Assembly (NCBI RefSeq): GCF_949628265.1 | Contig: NC_088787.1 | Span: forward strand, 6,376,501-6,440,500 | Direction: 5' to 3' | DNA from: Cloeon dipterum | Taxonomy: Eukaryota > Arthropoda > Insecta > Ephemeroptera > Baetidae | DNA length: 64,000 nt | Part shown: piece after piece, positions 51,051-62,118 of the stretch | Layout: every line of letters begins with the position of its first letter | Numbering within the stretch: the first letter of the stretch is position 1 | The notes under the pieces: model-generated | What the model was told of the DNA's origin: nothing | The model's input: only the letters and a program-made list of their open reading frames with translations | Database searches by the model: none | Made by a program: the position numbers and the translations under genes

Positions 51051-51590
51051 ATGTGTAGTGCGGTTCGAGTACCTGCGTTCATCGAATTTTACAATGATTT
51101 GGCTCGATGCAGCATCTCCAGATTATCTACCATACATCGGACATGTAAGTACATACATACCTTATGTATTAATTATTACATAACATTCATTAATATCGCG
51201 TATGTATCTAGTGTTTTATTGTGCAATCGCAAAGCTTTTCATAGAAAATTATGTTTTAACATGATGTACATTATGTACACTACATTGGTTACACATGAAA
51301 TTTGAATAATTTTGCTTGGAAATCTTTGTAAATAAATATATGTATAATACATAATTATGCGTACCAGGCGCGCGTGAGGCCTGTGGCCGCCGATTTTGCT
51401 TAACATTATTTTTTATTTCTTCGGTCAAATTAACTGTTGTCCATCTGTTTTATGTTGGCAAACTATCGCTGATAGCACGTTTTTTCTTTCAGTACTCTTT
51501 ATAGAGTTTGATATGGAAACCCGCAGCGTGGGAAGTTTTCATTCGCAACTGAGCCGAGACTTTCCCTGGAAAGTCTTCCAAGTAGGTAAA
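51051..51590 (+). other. Possible 5' exons upstream of the kinase gene
   Basis: An ATG at 51051 opens a frame (MCSAVRVPAFIEFYND...) to a good donor (ACAT then GTAAGTAC near 51148). A good acceptor (TTTTCTTTCAG near 51492) begins an exon continuing in the same frame (METRSVGSFHSQLSRDFPWK) to a donor GTAG-GTAAAA near 51590. Preceding DNA (49490-49721 and 50964-51040) is GC-rich and CpG-rich like a promoter. These could be untranslated first exons of the CDK9-like gene with an upstream ORF, or a small separate gene. No domain recognised. Confidence 0.35.
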
Positions 51591-52641
51591 ATTTAATTAG
51601 GCTACATATATATTTAAAAACCCCACTAACCCATAATATTTTGAGCATAATTAAGAAATAATTTTTCTCAAATGTATAACGCATGAATGGTACTCTTTCT
51701 GTTGTTTTCCCGTTTCAAGAGGTGTCTTTTTCCTAAGGAAAATCATTTTTTGTAGGAAATTTTCGCTGCTTAGTGAACGTCGATCGGTGTTCGGAGTTCG
51801 GACTCTCGGATGGGATATAAAACTACTGGACTATTCAGCCTCTTTAAATTGGTAATTTTATATGCAATTAAATTTACTCATTTAAGCCAATTTTTGCAAG
51901 TTTGAACAGTAAAAAATCCAGACATTTTTTTACCAGCTTTATTGGAACTTGGAACACTTTGTGTGTAAACCAGAACATTGAATATTACAAGAATTGAATG
52001 CTTGGAATAGGGTATTCAATAATTATTGTAAAATGTGTGTTGCTTTTCTTGCCAAACTTTTTTGCTATAACTTTTCAATACATACTATAGTTAAGATGGT
52101 AAATTTAAAATTAATAAATATATTGAAATTAAGAAAATTAAATTTAATGCTGTTCATCTGGGAGTAATCCAAATTTTAATAGTTAAAACCTGACCACTGC
52201 CAATTTAAGCACAGACAACCACCGGGTGGCGGATTAAAAAGCGAGAGTGGTCGCCAAACAGATTCGTGTAGCAGCAGCAATGATCATGGGTTTCAAATGA
52301 AGCAAACGATTCTTGGACATCACGTCCACGCCAAAGAAGGATGAGGTGGCAGGCGGGCTCTGGAAAAAATACTAAATAAACTTTTAAGCCGATTTATTGA
52401 GCGCCGCCATATTTATTGTTTATCTTGGTTACGCCCCCCTCTTCGGCGTCATATTTCTATTTCAGCCGTTTTCACGCCTGACATTTCGGTTCCTTACGCA
52501 TAAAAAATCTTTGTTTAATACAAAAAAATCCCGGTGCAAAAATTCGAAGAAAATAATCCCTTAATGTTCGTAGCGGAAGTCGCACTCCCTAATCCGTAAA
52601 ATGAGTCACGTAGTAGTGAAGCTCATTGTTAATGACGATAA

Positions 52642-52802
52642 AACTAGAGGACTGGCGGACACCGCCATTTTTACAGACGGGAATATTTTCCCCTCTCGCC
52701 ACGGCTATGCGGCCTGCGGCGCAGAGTGCGATAGCCAAATAGCCGAGAGAGGGGAAAAGAATTCATCGTCTGTAAAAATGGCGGTGTCTGCCAGTTCTAG
52801 TT
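52642..52802. mobile_element. Small foldback MITE of a third type
   Basis: 161 bp with arms of about 65 bp: the left arm begins AACTAGAGGACTGGCGGACA and the right arm ends GGCGGTGTCTGCCAGTTCTA. The arms differ at several sites. No ORF of interest; the central loop is GC-rich. Confidence 0.65.
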
Positions 52803-53616
52803 CCTAGTTATACGAGTCCTAACTCATAGTCAACGCAGCTCTGCTCTGCGTCAGTGTGCGCGTCTGCTCTGCACCTGGCTACCTGCAGTGATGCAGTCTA
52901 CAGCTCTCAATAATTATTAAGCAGTAAGCAACTGGCGTCAGGCGTCTTTACGTTGTTTTATGTAGCTATAAACCTTTCGCCCCAGCTTATATAGTTTTTT
53001 TTTAAATAATTAATGTTGTGCGCTGTGCTAGTTCGGGCTGCTCTCGGGTTTTAATCGGATATAAATATATCTCCGGGTTTGGGACTTAAGACTACTTTAC
53101 CCTGCCGCGGATAGTGGCCTGGCCTGTTTTTTGAAAATCTGAAAAGGCAGGTTTAGAGTTTGCCGGGTTTTTGGTCCCAAAATTTAATATGGGTTTATTG
53201 GTAAATCTCGGGGTTTTATTAACTGCATCGTTGTATGACAGTGAATGCCATTTATATAGTTGAAGAGACGCGAGCCTGCGCATCTGCGCGCGAGCCATTA
53301 AGTGCGCCTAGTAGTGCTATCCGTGAGACAATATGGCCGCTATTCATTAACATACACGTTACGCACGTTACCTTAATAATGATGCCTCTTTAATAATTCA
53401 GACCAAAATTTTTCCAACTATACCATAAATGATTGTATGCATATCCTCTTATGCTAACGTCAATCGTCTATATATACATTTATTTATTTATATGCGTCTG
53501 TACACAGGAAGCAAGAGCCTTTCACACTAACTGCTGAGCTCCAAGAATCGCTTAAGTGACTGAGAGGAAAATCACTAAGACTGACGAAAGGAGAAGGCGT
53601 ATTTCAAATTTTTGAT

Positions 53617-56600
53617 ATGACCACTTCAAGTACTATCAGCAGTGAACTCCCATTCGGCTCGTCCAGAATTAATATTGACCCTCCAATATCGGGATTGTGC
53701 CTTCCAACGGAAATCATGGAAAACATGGTAAATTACTTGGACACTCTTACCTTAAGCTTGGGTCATCAGCTGGCAACTTTTCGCTCTTGTCAAACTCAAC
53801 CCAGCAAATTGATCCCCCATCAAGAGATCGACAACTTTCCTCCTGCTATTTGTATGGACGTGGGGAAGTACAAAAAAATCGCCAAAATCGGAGTGGGCAC
53901 ATTCGGGTAAATCGCGTAATTTTTCGAATTTCATGAGAGTTGAAATAAATTTTCTTTCAGTGAGGTCTTCAAAGCGAGAGACTGGAAAGACTGGACAAAA
54001 TATGTGGCCATAAAACGAGTGCTGATTGAAAAAGAGGGGGAAGGCGTAAGGAATTATTATCGTACATTTCTTCATTTGTGGACATTTTGCTCTCGCATAT
54101 AGTCCTTACTTTTTATGCACATATAATACTTAGCCTTTTAAATTTTTGGCAATACACGTCCTGGTCGTGGCAAATTTGTACATTGCCCAACAAATATATG
54201 TATATATACACAATTGTTGAATAGATTATTATCTCGATCCATGTAATATGGAGGTAAATTTGAGTTTGGTTGCTGAGCAATGCGCAATTTCTGCCATTTG
54301 GACAAATAATATCATAATGCCTTACATATTCTTGAAAAAAAAAGGTAATTCTTACTAATCTTATTGTTATTCTTGCAGTTCCCAACGTCATTCTTGAGAG
54401 AGCTGACTTTTCTGCGACATCTCAAGCATGAAAATATTGGGAATCTCATCGATATCTGTTGCTCGAAACGTAAATTACTCAACAATAATATATTTTCTAT
54501 TTGTTGTCATTTTTTGTTTTTTTCTTTCAGCACACCCAAATACGCCTTTTATATCCACCTACTTGGTGTTTGACTTCTGCGAGCACAACCTTGCCGATCT
54601 ACTCTCAAATGCCAATGCCCAGTTAACATTGGGCGAGATTAAAAATGTGATGCAACAATTGCTGACTGGAACCCATTACCTCCACCTAAACAAGGTATAA
54701 ATCACAAATTTCCACACTTTGTGCTCCTTCTGGTAGCGCAGAAATTACGCGACGCGCGCTTAAAAAAACATTATTTTAAATTGTTTTGTTGCCCTTTTCT
54801 TAGTGAAGAAAAACGAGTTTAGGGTACGAGAGCTATAATTATGCGCAATTTTTCCAGTATATATGTATTCTAAAGAACAGAAAAACTCAAATTATTTTTT
54901 CAGATACTTCATAGAGACATGAAGACGTCTAACATTCTTGTGAGCAAAAGTGGATGCATCAAAGTGTCCGATTTTGGTTTGTCCAGAGCTTTCAGTGTCC
55001 TAGAACCTATGGAATCAAATAGGTAAAATTCCTTTATCCCTAGCAATTAATTCTCTCTAAACTTAACTTCACTTACAGTTACAAGAATCCTTTTGTGACT
55101 CTTTGGTATCGTCCACCTGAACTGCTGCTTGGAGAACAAAATTACGCTTCTTCTGTGGATATGTGGGGAGTTGGATGTGTCATGGCGGAAATGTGGACCA
55201 GGAGTTCCATAATGCAGGTAAAACATGCATGTGTGCCATTAAAATTATTAATTTTTGGTTCTTTATTCATCATATGTTTCTACGTCATGAACAATGATAG
55301 GTAACAAAAAATAGTGCCCAAAATTGTTTTAATTCCTTAATGAGGCCAACTATCAATATCCCGCATAAAAAAATATAACCCAGGAATATCCTGATTAATC
55401 CTAGATTAATCTAAATTTATCTGAAAAAATTAATCCAAAAAAATGTTCCAGGATTAATCCTGGATTAATCAAGATTAACCTAAGATAGTTTAAGATCAAT
55501 CTAGAGATCAATCTACAGGAAATATCCTCTGATTATTCTTTGGATCTATCTAAGATTAATCCAAAAAAATAATTTCTGGAATGTTCCTGGAATGAATCCT
55601 GATTAACCTTAAAATGTTCTAAAGTCAATCTAGAGATTAATCTACAAGAATATCCCTAGAATAATCCCAAGGGGGAAATTTGAATAAAGTTAAATAGAAT
55701 ATCCCCAGATTATTCCATGGATCATTCTGAGATTAATTCAAAATATTTTTTTAATGTTCCTAGAATATTCTTTAAAAAACCCTAAAAGAGAAGAACTTAG
55801 ATATTTTTCTTACAATTAAAAACACAAAATTAAATATGAAACATAATTTAATCAAGAAAATTAACTGCCATACTGTTAAATATTTTGAAATCATTATCAC
55901 AAAAAAAAATTTCTCGCAATTTTTTTTAATTAATGCGATGGATTAAATTTTTATATTAAAACCTAACAAATTTTTCATTATCTTAACAAAAAATTATGAT
56001 GCCTTTATTTTTCAAAGAATCTGCCCAGATTAAAAAAGGTAAAAATCATAAATTCGATTAAATAAATTAATTTCTTAACACAAAGAGTCTTAAATTAATG
56101 CTACCGACAAACGGGCAAATTTGAAAATAAAGGTCAGAAGACCAAACAAGGGTTAAAAGGGCGATTTTAGTGTGCGCGTGGTAGCGGCGGCTGCACATGC
56201 ATGCACGCACTTGCATGGAATGCCTGCTGCCTGCCTGCCTGTGTTGTGGAGCGGGGGAGGGGCGACGGGCGCTGGCAGCAGGACTCGCGAGCAGCAGCAG
56301 CAAGAGACTTACAAAATCCTGCTTCGCTCTCTTTGTCTAACGCGTCAACGGTCAACCGCCGTTCAAAGTTAAAGTTATTAACGGACGCAGGACGCCGGAC
56401 GCCGCCAGTATGGGACAACACGGACGTCCCGCGGACTCGGACGGATGGCCTGGATCTTGCGGTTAACAGGGTAAGTCTCATTTTATAGATTAGCGTCCAA
56501 AGAAATTAGTAAAGATCGCGCAACTTTCAAATCCAACGGTTTTATGGTAAAATTTAACTTTTTGCTGCTACTTATGCAGTTTTCGCCACCAATATTTTGA

Positions 56601-58056
56601 TATGGGCTTCTCGCAAGTCCTTAAGTTATTAATTAGAACCCCATAAATAAGTTTGGGTGGCGGAAACTGTAAGTCGGTGATGAAAAATGTGTAATTTTTC
56701 TATGTAAATCGCGGTGGCATTTCTGGATCTGTTCTTGTCATGCTGCCTTTGCCAGAACCAAATCATTTTGTTGCACAGCCTGTCCTTCATTCTTGTTCTT
56801 ATTGACATGAACTGTATGATTAATTTAGTCAAAAGCAGTATTTTGATTTGTGTTTAATCTTAAATACTGATATTTGTGTAGTGCCCAAAATGTTTGGATG
56901 TATATTATGCACTCTGTCATTGTGAAACCATAATTATTATGCTCTACTGCCTGTATGTGAAATTAAAAATAAAATAATTATTCTTGGAATAAATATATAT
57001 GTTTAATTATTGTGTAAATCCCAATTAAAATTCAAGACAATAATAAATTAAATTTTATGAAAATAAAGAGCCAAGGACTAATTTTTTTCACGTTTGAAAT
57101 TGATCCTGGATTAATTTGAGGAAGTTCCTAAGAAAGACCGAAGAATGTTCCAGGAATATTCTTAGGAGGAACGCAAGAGTTTTCTGACATCCCCCTAAGA
57201 ACATCCCTGGGACATTCTAGGATTATCTTTTTGGGATGTTCCTCGGATTAATCGAAAAACACGAAAAAGCGTCACCAATATCAGCCCATAATTGTTCCTG
57301 AGGATTAATCCTCGAACAAAGAGGTATAATCCTAGAACAATCCTGGACTAAATTTTTCTACGCGGGATCATTGTGACAACTTAAGGGCCACAAAGCCTCC
57401 ACTACTGCAGTGAAAACTATAGAGACTGTGGAATAGATTTTTTAATTCCAATTTAAAACATCTTGGAGATCCAAACATGTTGAACAATAAAATTGATATG
57501 ATAACAAACACTTTTTTTAAATAATTTCTGGCAAAAAAGTGTCACCATAAGCATAGATTTACATACACAAAATATAATCGACAGTCTTTCGTACTCAATA
57601 TTCATTAATATTCTGGTGTTCAATTCACAGGGTCATTCCGAAATAAATCAACTCACTCTCATCTCTATTCTCTGCGGCTCCATCACACCTGATGTCTGGC
57701 CTGGTGTTGACAAACTTGAATTGTTCGGCAATTTTGACCTGCCTCGAAACCAAAAGCGCAAGGTCACTGAACGCCTACAACCTTACTTAAAGGACTCTTG
57801 CGCATTGGACTTAATAGACAAGCTATTGGTGCTAGATCCAAAGAACCGAATAGACACTGAAACTGCTTTGGATCACGGTTTCTTTTCGACCAACCCGATG
57901 CCAACTGGCTTGTCCAAAATGCTAGCTAATTACACGCAGAGCTTGTTCGAATGCAAAGTGCCACCTAGACGTCAAAGGCGTGGGAAAAGGGGGGCTTCCC
58001 ATTCGCAGCAAGACGCCCAGGCTGAGAACCTTAAGGAATTAAAGCACCATTATTGA
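53617..58056 (+). CDS. CDK9-like protein kinase (437 aa), divergent
   Basis: Seven exons: 53617-53906, 53961-54045, 54379-54469, 54531-54694, 54904-55022, 55079-55217 and 57631-58056, totalling 438 in-frame codons. After a novel N-terminus of about 85 residues come the glycine loop (IGVGTFGEVFKA), the VAIK lysine, the helix PTSFLRE (PITALRE in CDK9), hinge [10 protein letters not shown], catalytic [11 protein letters not shown] ([10 protein letters not shown]), [12 protein letters not shown] and the CDK9-type C-lobe ([45 protein letters not shown]). CDK9 with cyclin T (P-TEFb) phosphorylates RNA polymerase II and releases pausing. Here the activation segment reads NSYKNPFVT where CDK9 has NRYTNRVVT, so the phosphorylated threonine is a lysine. 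It may be a fast-evolving paralogue. Intron 6 holds a 2 kb transposon. A fragment of the gene exists at 35636-35935. Confidence 0.85.
54168..54297. repeat. Small palindromic MITE, degraded copy
   Basis: Arms GTGGCAAATTTGTACATTGC and TGAGCAATGCGCAATTTCTG are imperfect inverted repeats. It is related to the element at 59973-60101. Lies in kinase intron 2. Confidence 0.45.
55358..57368. mobile_element. 2 kb non-autonomous DNA transposon in kinase intron 6
   Basis: Inverted ends ATCCCGCATAAAAAAATA and the complement of TTTTTCTACGCGGGAT. Both flanks of the element are filled with variations of AGGATTAATCC and GGAATATCC, typical of subterminal transposase sites. No transposase ORF. The middle (56150-56480) is unusually GC-rich and ends in a good splice donor (GGGTAAGTC), suggesting captured host DNA. 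Superfamily not determined. Confidence 0.6.
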
Positions 58057-58735
58057 TGGTGCAGTGACTAAAAAGATTTTATGTTCTCGAAAAGAATTAT
58101 AGTTTAACATAGAGCGCCAGATTTTTAAGTGACGTCCTTGCGTTACGGAACATGGCGCTCTGGCCTCCCTCTCTTAGAAAAATTAATTAGATATCAAATT
58201 ATGAAAATTTGCTTTCAGTATAAACTTAGTTTTAATATTTTTATTGATTTTATATAGTTTCTCTATAAATCTCTGGCATAATCATGTGTTCGCCATGTCC
58301 GAGATTTTATCCATAATTTTTAAAACGTGTCTTTCATGTACAAGAACTGAATAGGATTTTTTATCTGTATACTCTTTTACACTTCCTTACAAAACAGTTA
58401 ATATATAACAAAATGTGCATGGATTTGCTCACGCTAATGTCTGATTGGGTGTTGTTGAATTGTCACTATATATATTTAACTACCTCATGTGCCTGATAGA
58501 TTTTGATTTCAAGACTTCAAGAGACAAATTTTGAGCTTAAAACTATGCACTACTCGATGCCATGGTACTAATTGTGAAGCTTTGTTAAAGCATTTTTGAT
58601 CTTGGTGAAAGTAATTGAAGCTCAAAATATACAACGTATTCCTCAATTTATTATGTGATAATGAACTGGGAATTCACCAAGTTAACTAGACACAGCTGGA
58701 ACATATTTTTAGGATGTGTTATGTAGATTATATTA

Positions 58736-58741
58736 ATAAAG
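58736..58741 (+). terminator. Poly(A) signal candidate of the kinase gene
   Basis: AATAAA about 680 bases past the stop, followed by GAATGAAATATAAAATG. Confidence 0.35.
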
Positions 58742-59134
58742 AATGAAATATAAAATGTTTATTAATTATGTTTTAGTTTCATTGCTAAAATCACTGACCG
58801 TAATTTTACCATTTTTTTAATTTTTACTAAAATTCTTCACTTCAACTACCATTATTTTTTAATTAATGAAAAACTAATTTAGCTTATAATATTATCTGGC
58901 AGTAGGTCGCAGCAGACAGATAATATAATAGACACAGTTTTCGCGCCGAAACCGGCTACCGCTCATAAAGGGGGCGTGGCTTCCATGCACGATTTGATTT
59001 TGTTTACATTCAGTAAGAAGCTGCCGCAAACAATCTGTAGTAATTATTATTTCTTCTTGGCTAAGTCAAAGTTTGTGTTTTAAACACCGCAAATGTTTTA
59101 GAACGAACGAAAATAGAGTCAGTTATTCGGCGTA

Positions 59135-61096
59135 ATGGCAAACAGGACGGTAAAAGACGCCAAGTCCATCAAGGGGCAAAACCCGCAGCACTTGATCGAA
59201 AAAATCATCAGGTCGAGGGTTTACGACTGCCGGTATTGGAAGGAAGAATGTTTTGCCCTGACGGGTAAGGCTTGTTTAGCACGCTCGAAGAAAAATTATA
59301 ATATGATAATTTTGGTTTTCAGCCGAGCTGCTGGTGGACAAGGCGATTGAGCTGCGGGCCATCGGAGGCGTTTTCGGAGGCAACATTCAGCCAACCAACT
59401 TCATCTGCCTAGTCCTTAAAATGCTGCAGATACAGCCAGAGAAGGACATAATCATAGAGTTCATAAAGAACGAGGAGTTTAAGTACGGATTAGAAACATC
59501 TGAATGTTGACCGAAGACTGATTTGTTTTTATTTTAGATATGTGAGGGCCTTGGGAGCCTATTACATGCGTTTGACCGGAACTTCTCAGGACATTTACAA
59601 GTACATGGAACCTCTTCTGAATGATTACCGCAAACTTCGGATGATGAACCGAGAAGGCCGTGAGTTGGCATGAAATTATTTCCAATAATTAAATCATGAT
59701 TAAGCTGAACGGCAGACGAGCCTAATTTAAACCTAAAAATTCGGATAATAAATTATGCAGGGTTATTTAACCTTATGTTATTTAAAAAAATGTCTTCCTA
59801 ATTCCTCAGAATACGTGGTGATCACCATGGACGAATTCATAGACAATTTGCTGCGTGAGGAGAGATACCTGGACGTAATTTTGCCTAGAATACAGGTAAT
59901 AATTTAGTTGTTTGAGCCAAAGCTGCATTTTTATCTCATTCAAGATTTTATATTTTTTTTCCTCAAAAATTTGTGCCACAAAAATTGAGCATAGCTCAAC
60001 AACCAAACGCAATTTTCTTGCTGCAAGAATAGGGCAACAATAAATTCGACAGTGAAAATTGTTGTGTTTGTTTGTTGAGCCATGCGCAATTTTTACGGCA
60101 CCAAGGCAACTTGCAGTCTTATTACCGGCTTATATTTTAAACAATTTCAAATATTTTTCTGTTTGACAGAAACGCCACGTTCTTGAAGAGAGCAATGAGC
60201 TTGATCCGCGGGTGTGCGTCCTGGACGAGGACCTGGAAGCCAGCGACTCGAGTGAGGAAGAAGAGAAGCCAAAAAAGCCAGCCAGGGAGGCTGAACGGAG
60301 GAGATCAAGGTCTCGCTCACCAAGACCCAAAAAAGACAGAGAATTGGATAGAAGGTGAGCGACCTAACCCATATTTTTGTGTGGCCAAACACGCAAGGTT
60401 CCTTTTTGTAATGGGAAAGAAATTAATGCACCTGACAAATGTAGAGTTATGTTCAAAATTTTCCTAAATCGACGTTTTTAGTTTGAAAAATTTAATTCGA
60501 GACAAAAACTAAGTATTTTCTTGAGAGACAGAAACGTCCATCAGGGTCGGAAGAGCTCCTCTACTAAAAAAAACGTTCAAAATATTTAATTACCCCTGAT
60601 AAAAAAATTTAACTGTAGAAAACGTCTTAAATCAAATAAATTCACCACTTAACAGTCTCATAATGAAAGTATGTGTTTCTAAATTAAATTAAAACCAATT
60701 TTAAAAACATAATTATCTATTTCCAGACGTCGGGATAAAGAGAGAGATCGGGAAAGGGACAACCGAGACAAGCGGCGGCGCAGTCCAGAAAGGAGCAAAA
60801 GGCGATCCAGGTCGACCTCCCCTTCAGGTAAGACCTAAAATCCAATTAAATCTCCTGGAAATAACAATTCATTTAACTCCACAGGTCGGCACCGCAGCCA
60901 GCGTGAGATTGATCACAGGAGGAAGAGTGAAAAGTCGAAGCGGGACAAGGAGCGCGACCGAGACAGGGACAGGGAAAAGGATCGGGATCGTAGGCACAAG
61001 GACAGCCGCAGAGACAAGGATAGCACGAACGTGGACCAAGAGGTTGCCGAGGCGAACGCACTCAGGGCCAAGCTCGGCCTGCCTCCCTTGAAATGA
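59135..61096 (+). CDS. PRPF38A: Pre-mRNA-splicing factor 38A (331 aa)
   Basis: Exons 59135-59264, 59323-59482, 59538-59659, 59810-59895, 60170-60354, 60727-60827 and 60885-61096, giving 332 in-frame codons. The N-terminal 180 or so residues form the PRP38 domain (MANRTVKDAKSIKGQNPQHL, YDCRYWKEECFALTAELLVD, VFGGNIQPTNFICL, RALGAYYMRLTG, EPLLNDYRKLR, VITMDEFIDNLL). The C-terminus is rich in Arg/Ser, Arg/Asp and Lys (a charged RS/RD tail) and ends in LRAKLGLPPLK, as usual for this protein. It belongs to the spliceosomal B complex and is needed for its activation; nuclear. Length and layout match animal PRPF38A. A poly(A) signal lies near 61182. Intron 4 carries a small MITE. Confidence 0.95.
59973..60101. 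mobile_element. Small palindromic MITE in PRPF38A intron 4
   Basis: About 129 bp. The left arm GTGCCACAAAAATTGAGCAT and the right arm ending GCGCAATTTTTACGGCAC pair along almost their full length. A degraded relative is at 54168-54297. Confidence 0.6.
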
Positions 61097-61329
61097 TCTG
61101 GGGCCTGGGTGTGCATCTTTTAACTTTAAATTTAATTTCCTCTCATAATTAGTGATTAAATCAAGCAAGTTAATTACCTGTAATAAAATGTTTGGTCCTG
61201 AATTTTCAGAAGAACTCAAAGGTTTTATTCCTGTTTTCCATGTATGTTTTTTTCAATGGAAGCACAAAATATATTTTGATTCATTTTTGACGGTGAAATG
61301 TAATTTTCATGCTAATTAGAGCCAAAACG

Positions 61330-61560
61330 AGTGTTCAGCTGTGAAGCTCTCATACTTTTCAAATGATGAGAGAACAGAACTGTCTCCCTACTTGAAATCT
61401 GATTTTATTTCTCAACAAAGTGTTTGCCTCCAAAGGTTTCATACACCTATCAATAGACCTTGACGAGAGGATTCGAAAACTGCCAAGAAAATATGGTTAA
61501 ACACTCAAAAGTTTGGAGAAATTTCGCAAAATTCGAAAGATTTTAATTGCAATCAGAAAA
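61330..61560. repeat. Old relic of the TTAA (piggyBac-like) element
   Basis: Internal blocks match 22080-22250 (CTGTCTCC-TACTTGAAATC, TGCCAAGAAAATATG, GTTTGGAGAAATTTCGCAAA) at lower identity. Ends not recognisable. Confidence 0.5.
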
Positions 61561-62118
61561 AGGCTAGTAACAAACGGAGCAGAGGCCTATCGGCGAACTT
61601 CACCTTAAATAAGATGAAAATGAAAACGTTTTGACCTATAATTACCTTATTTATATAATTACATCAAAGCTTTGCATAAATTCTTATATTTTCACTGTAA
61701 AAATAGTCGAGAATTCACCAAAGCGATAACTCCGTACCTTACCTGCCAGACACGAATGCTAGATCCACGCCCACTTTTAAAGCAAACAAGCAGAAAAGTC
61801 TCACAACAAAAACAAACAGGTGAGAACCTTCTGATCATTATTTATAGTTTTTGGTTAGTTTAAAAAAGAACCAAAAGTACCGGAACTAAAATTTCGCATT
61901 AAATTTCTTGAATTTATAGAAATTCAGTACAATTTAGCGTTGGCTGAAATGTGACATTCATTTATAAAATAAATGGTTAAGAGAAGGAATATTCTTCCTG
62001 CCTCTTAGCCAAAAAATGAGGTGCAGTATAATGAAAAAATTTCTAGTTTTTAATCATTCATAATTTTGAAACAGGAGATAATGAATCGTGTTGAACCGAC
62101 GAGATGATGTGAAAGAGA

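Noticed and set aside
52601-52807. 68-residue ORF over the small foldback element
   Set aside because: Fully explained by the inverted-repeat arms of the MITE.
56172-56488. GC-rich ORFs inside the 2 kb transposon
   Set aside because: Composition-driven open frames on both strands; treated as captured non-coding DNA.
60869-61219. Minus-strand ORFs opposite the PRPF38A RS/RD tail
   Set aside because: Antisense shadows of a low-complexity Arg/Asp/Ser coding exon.
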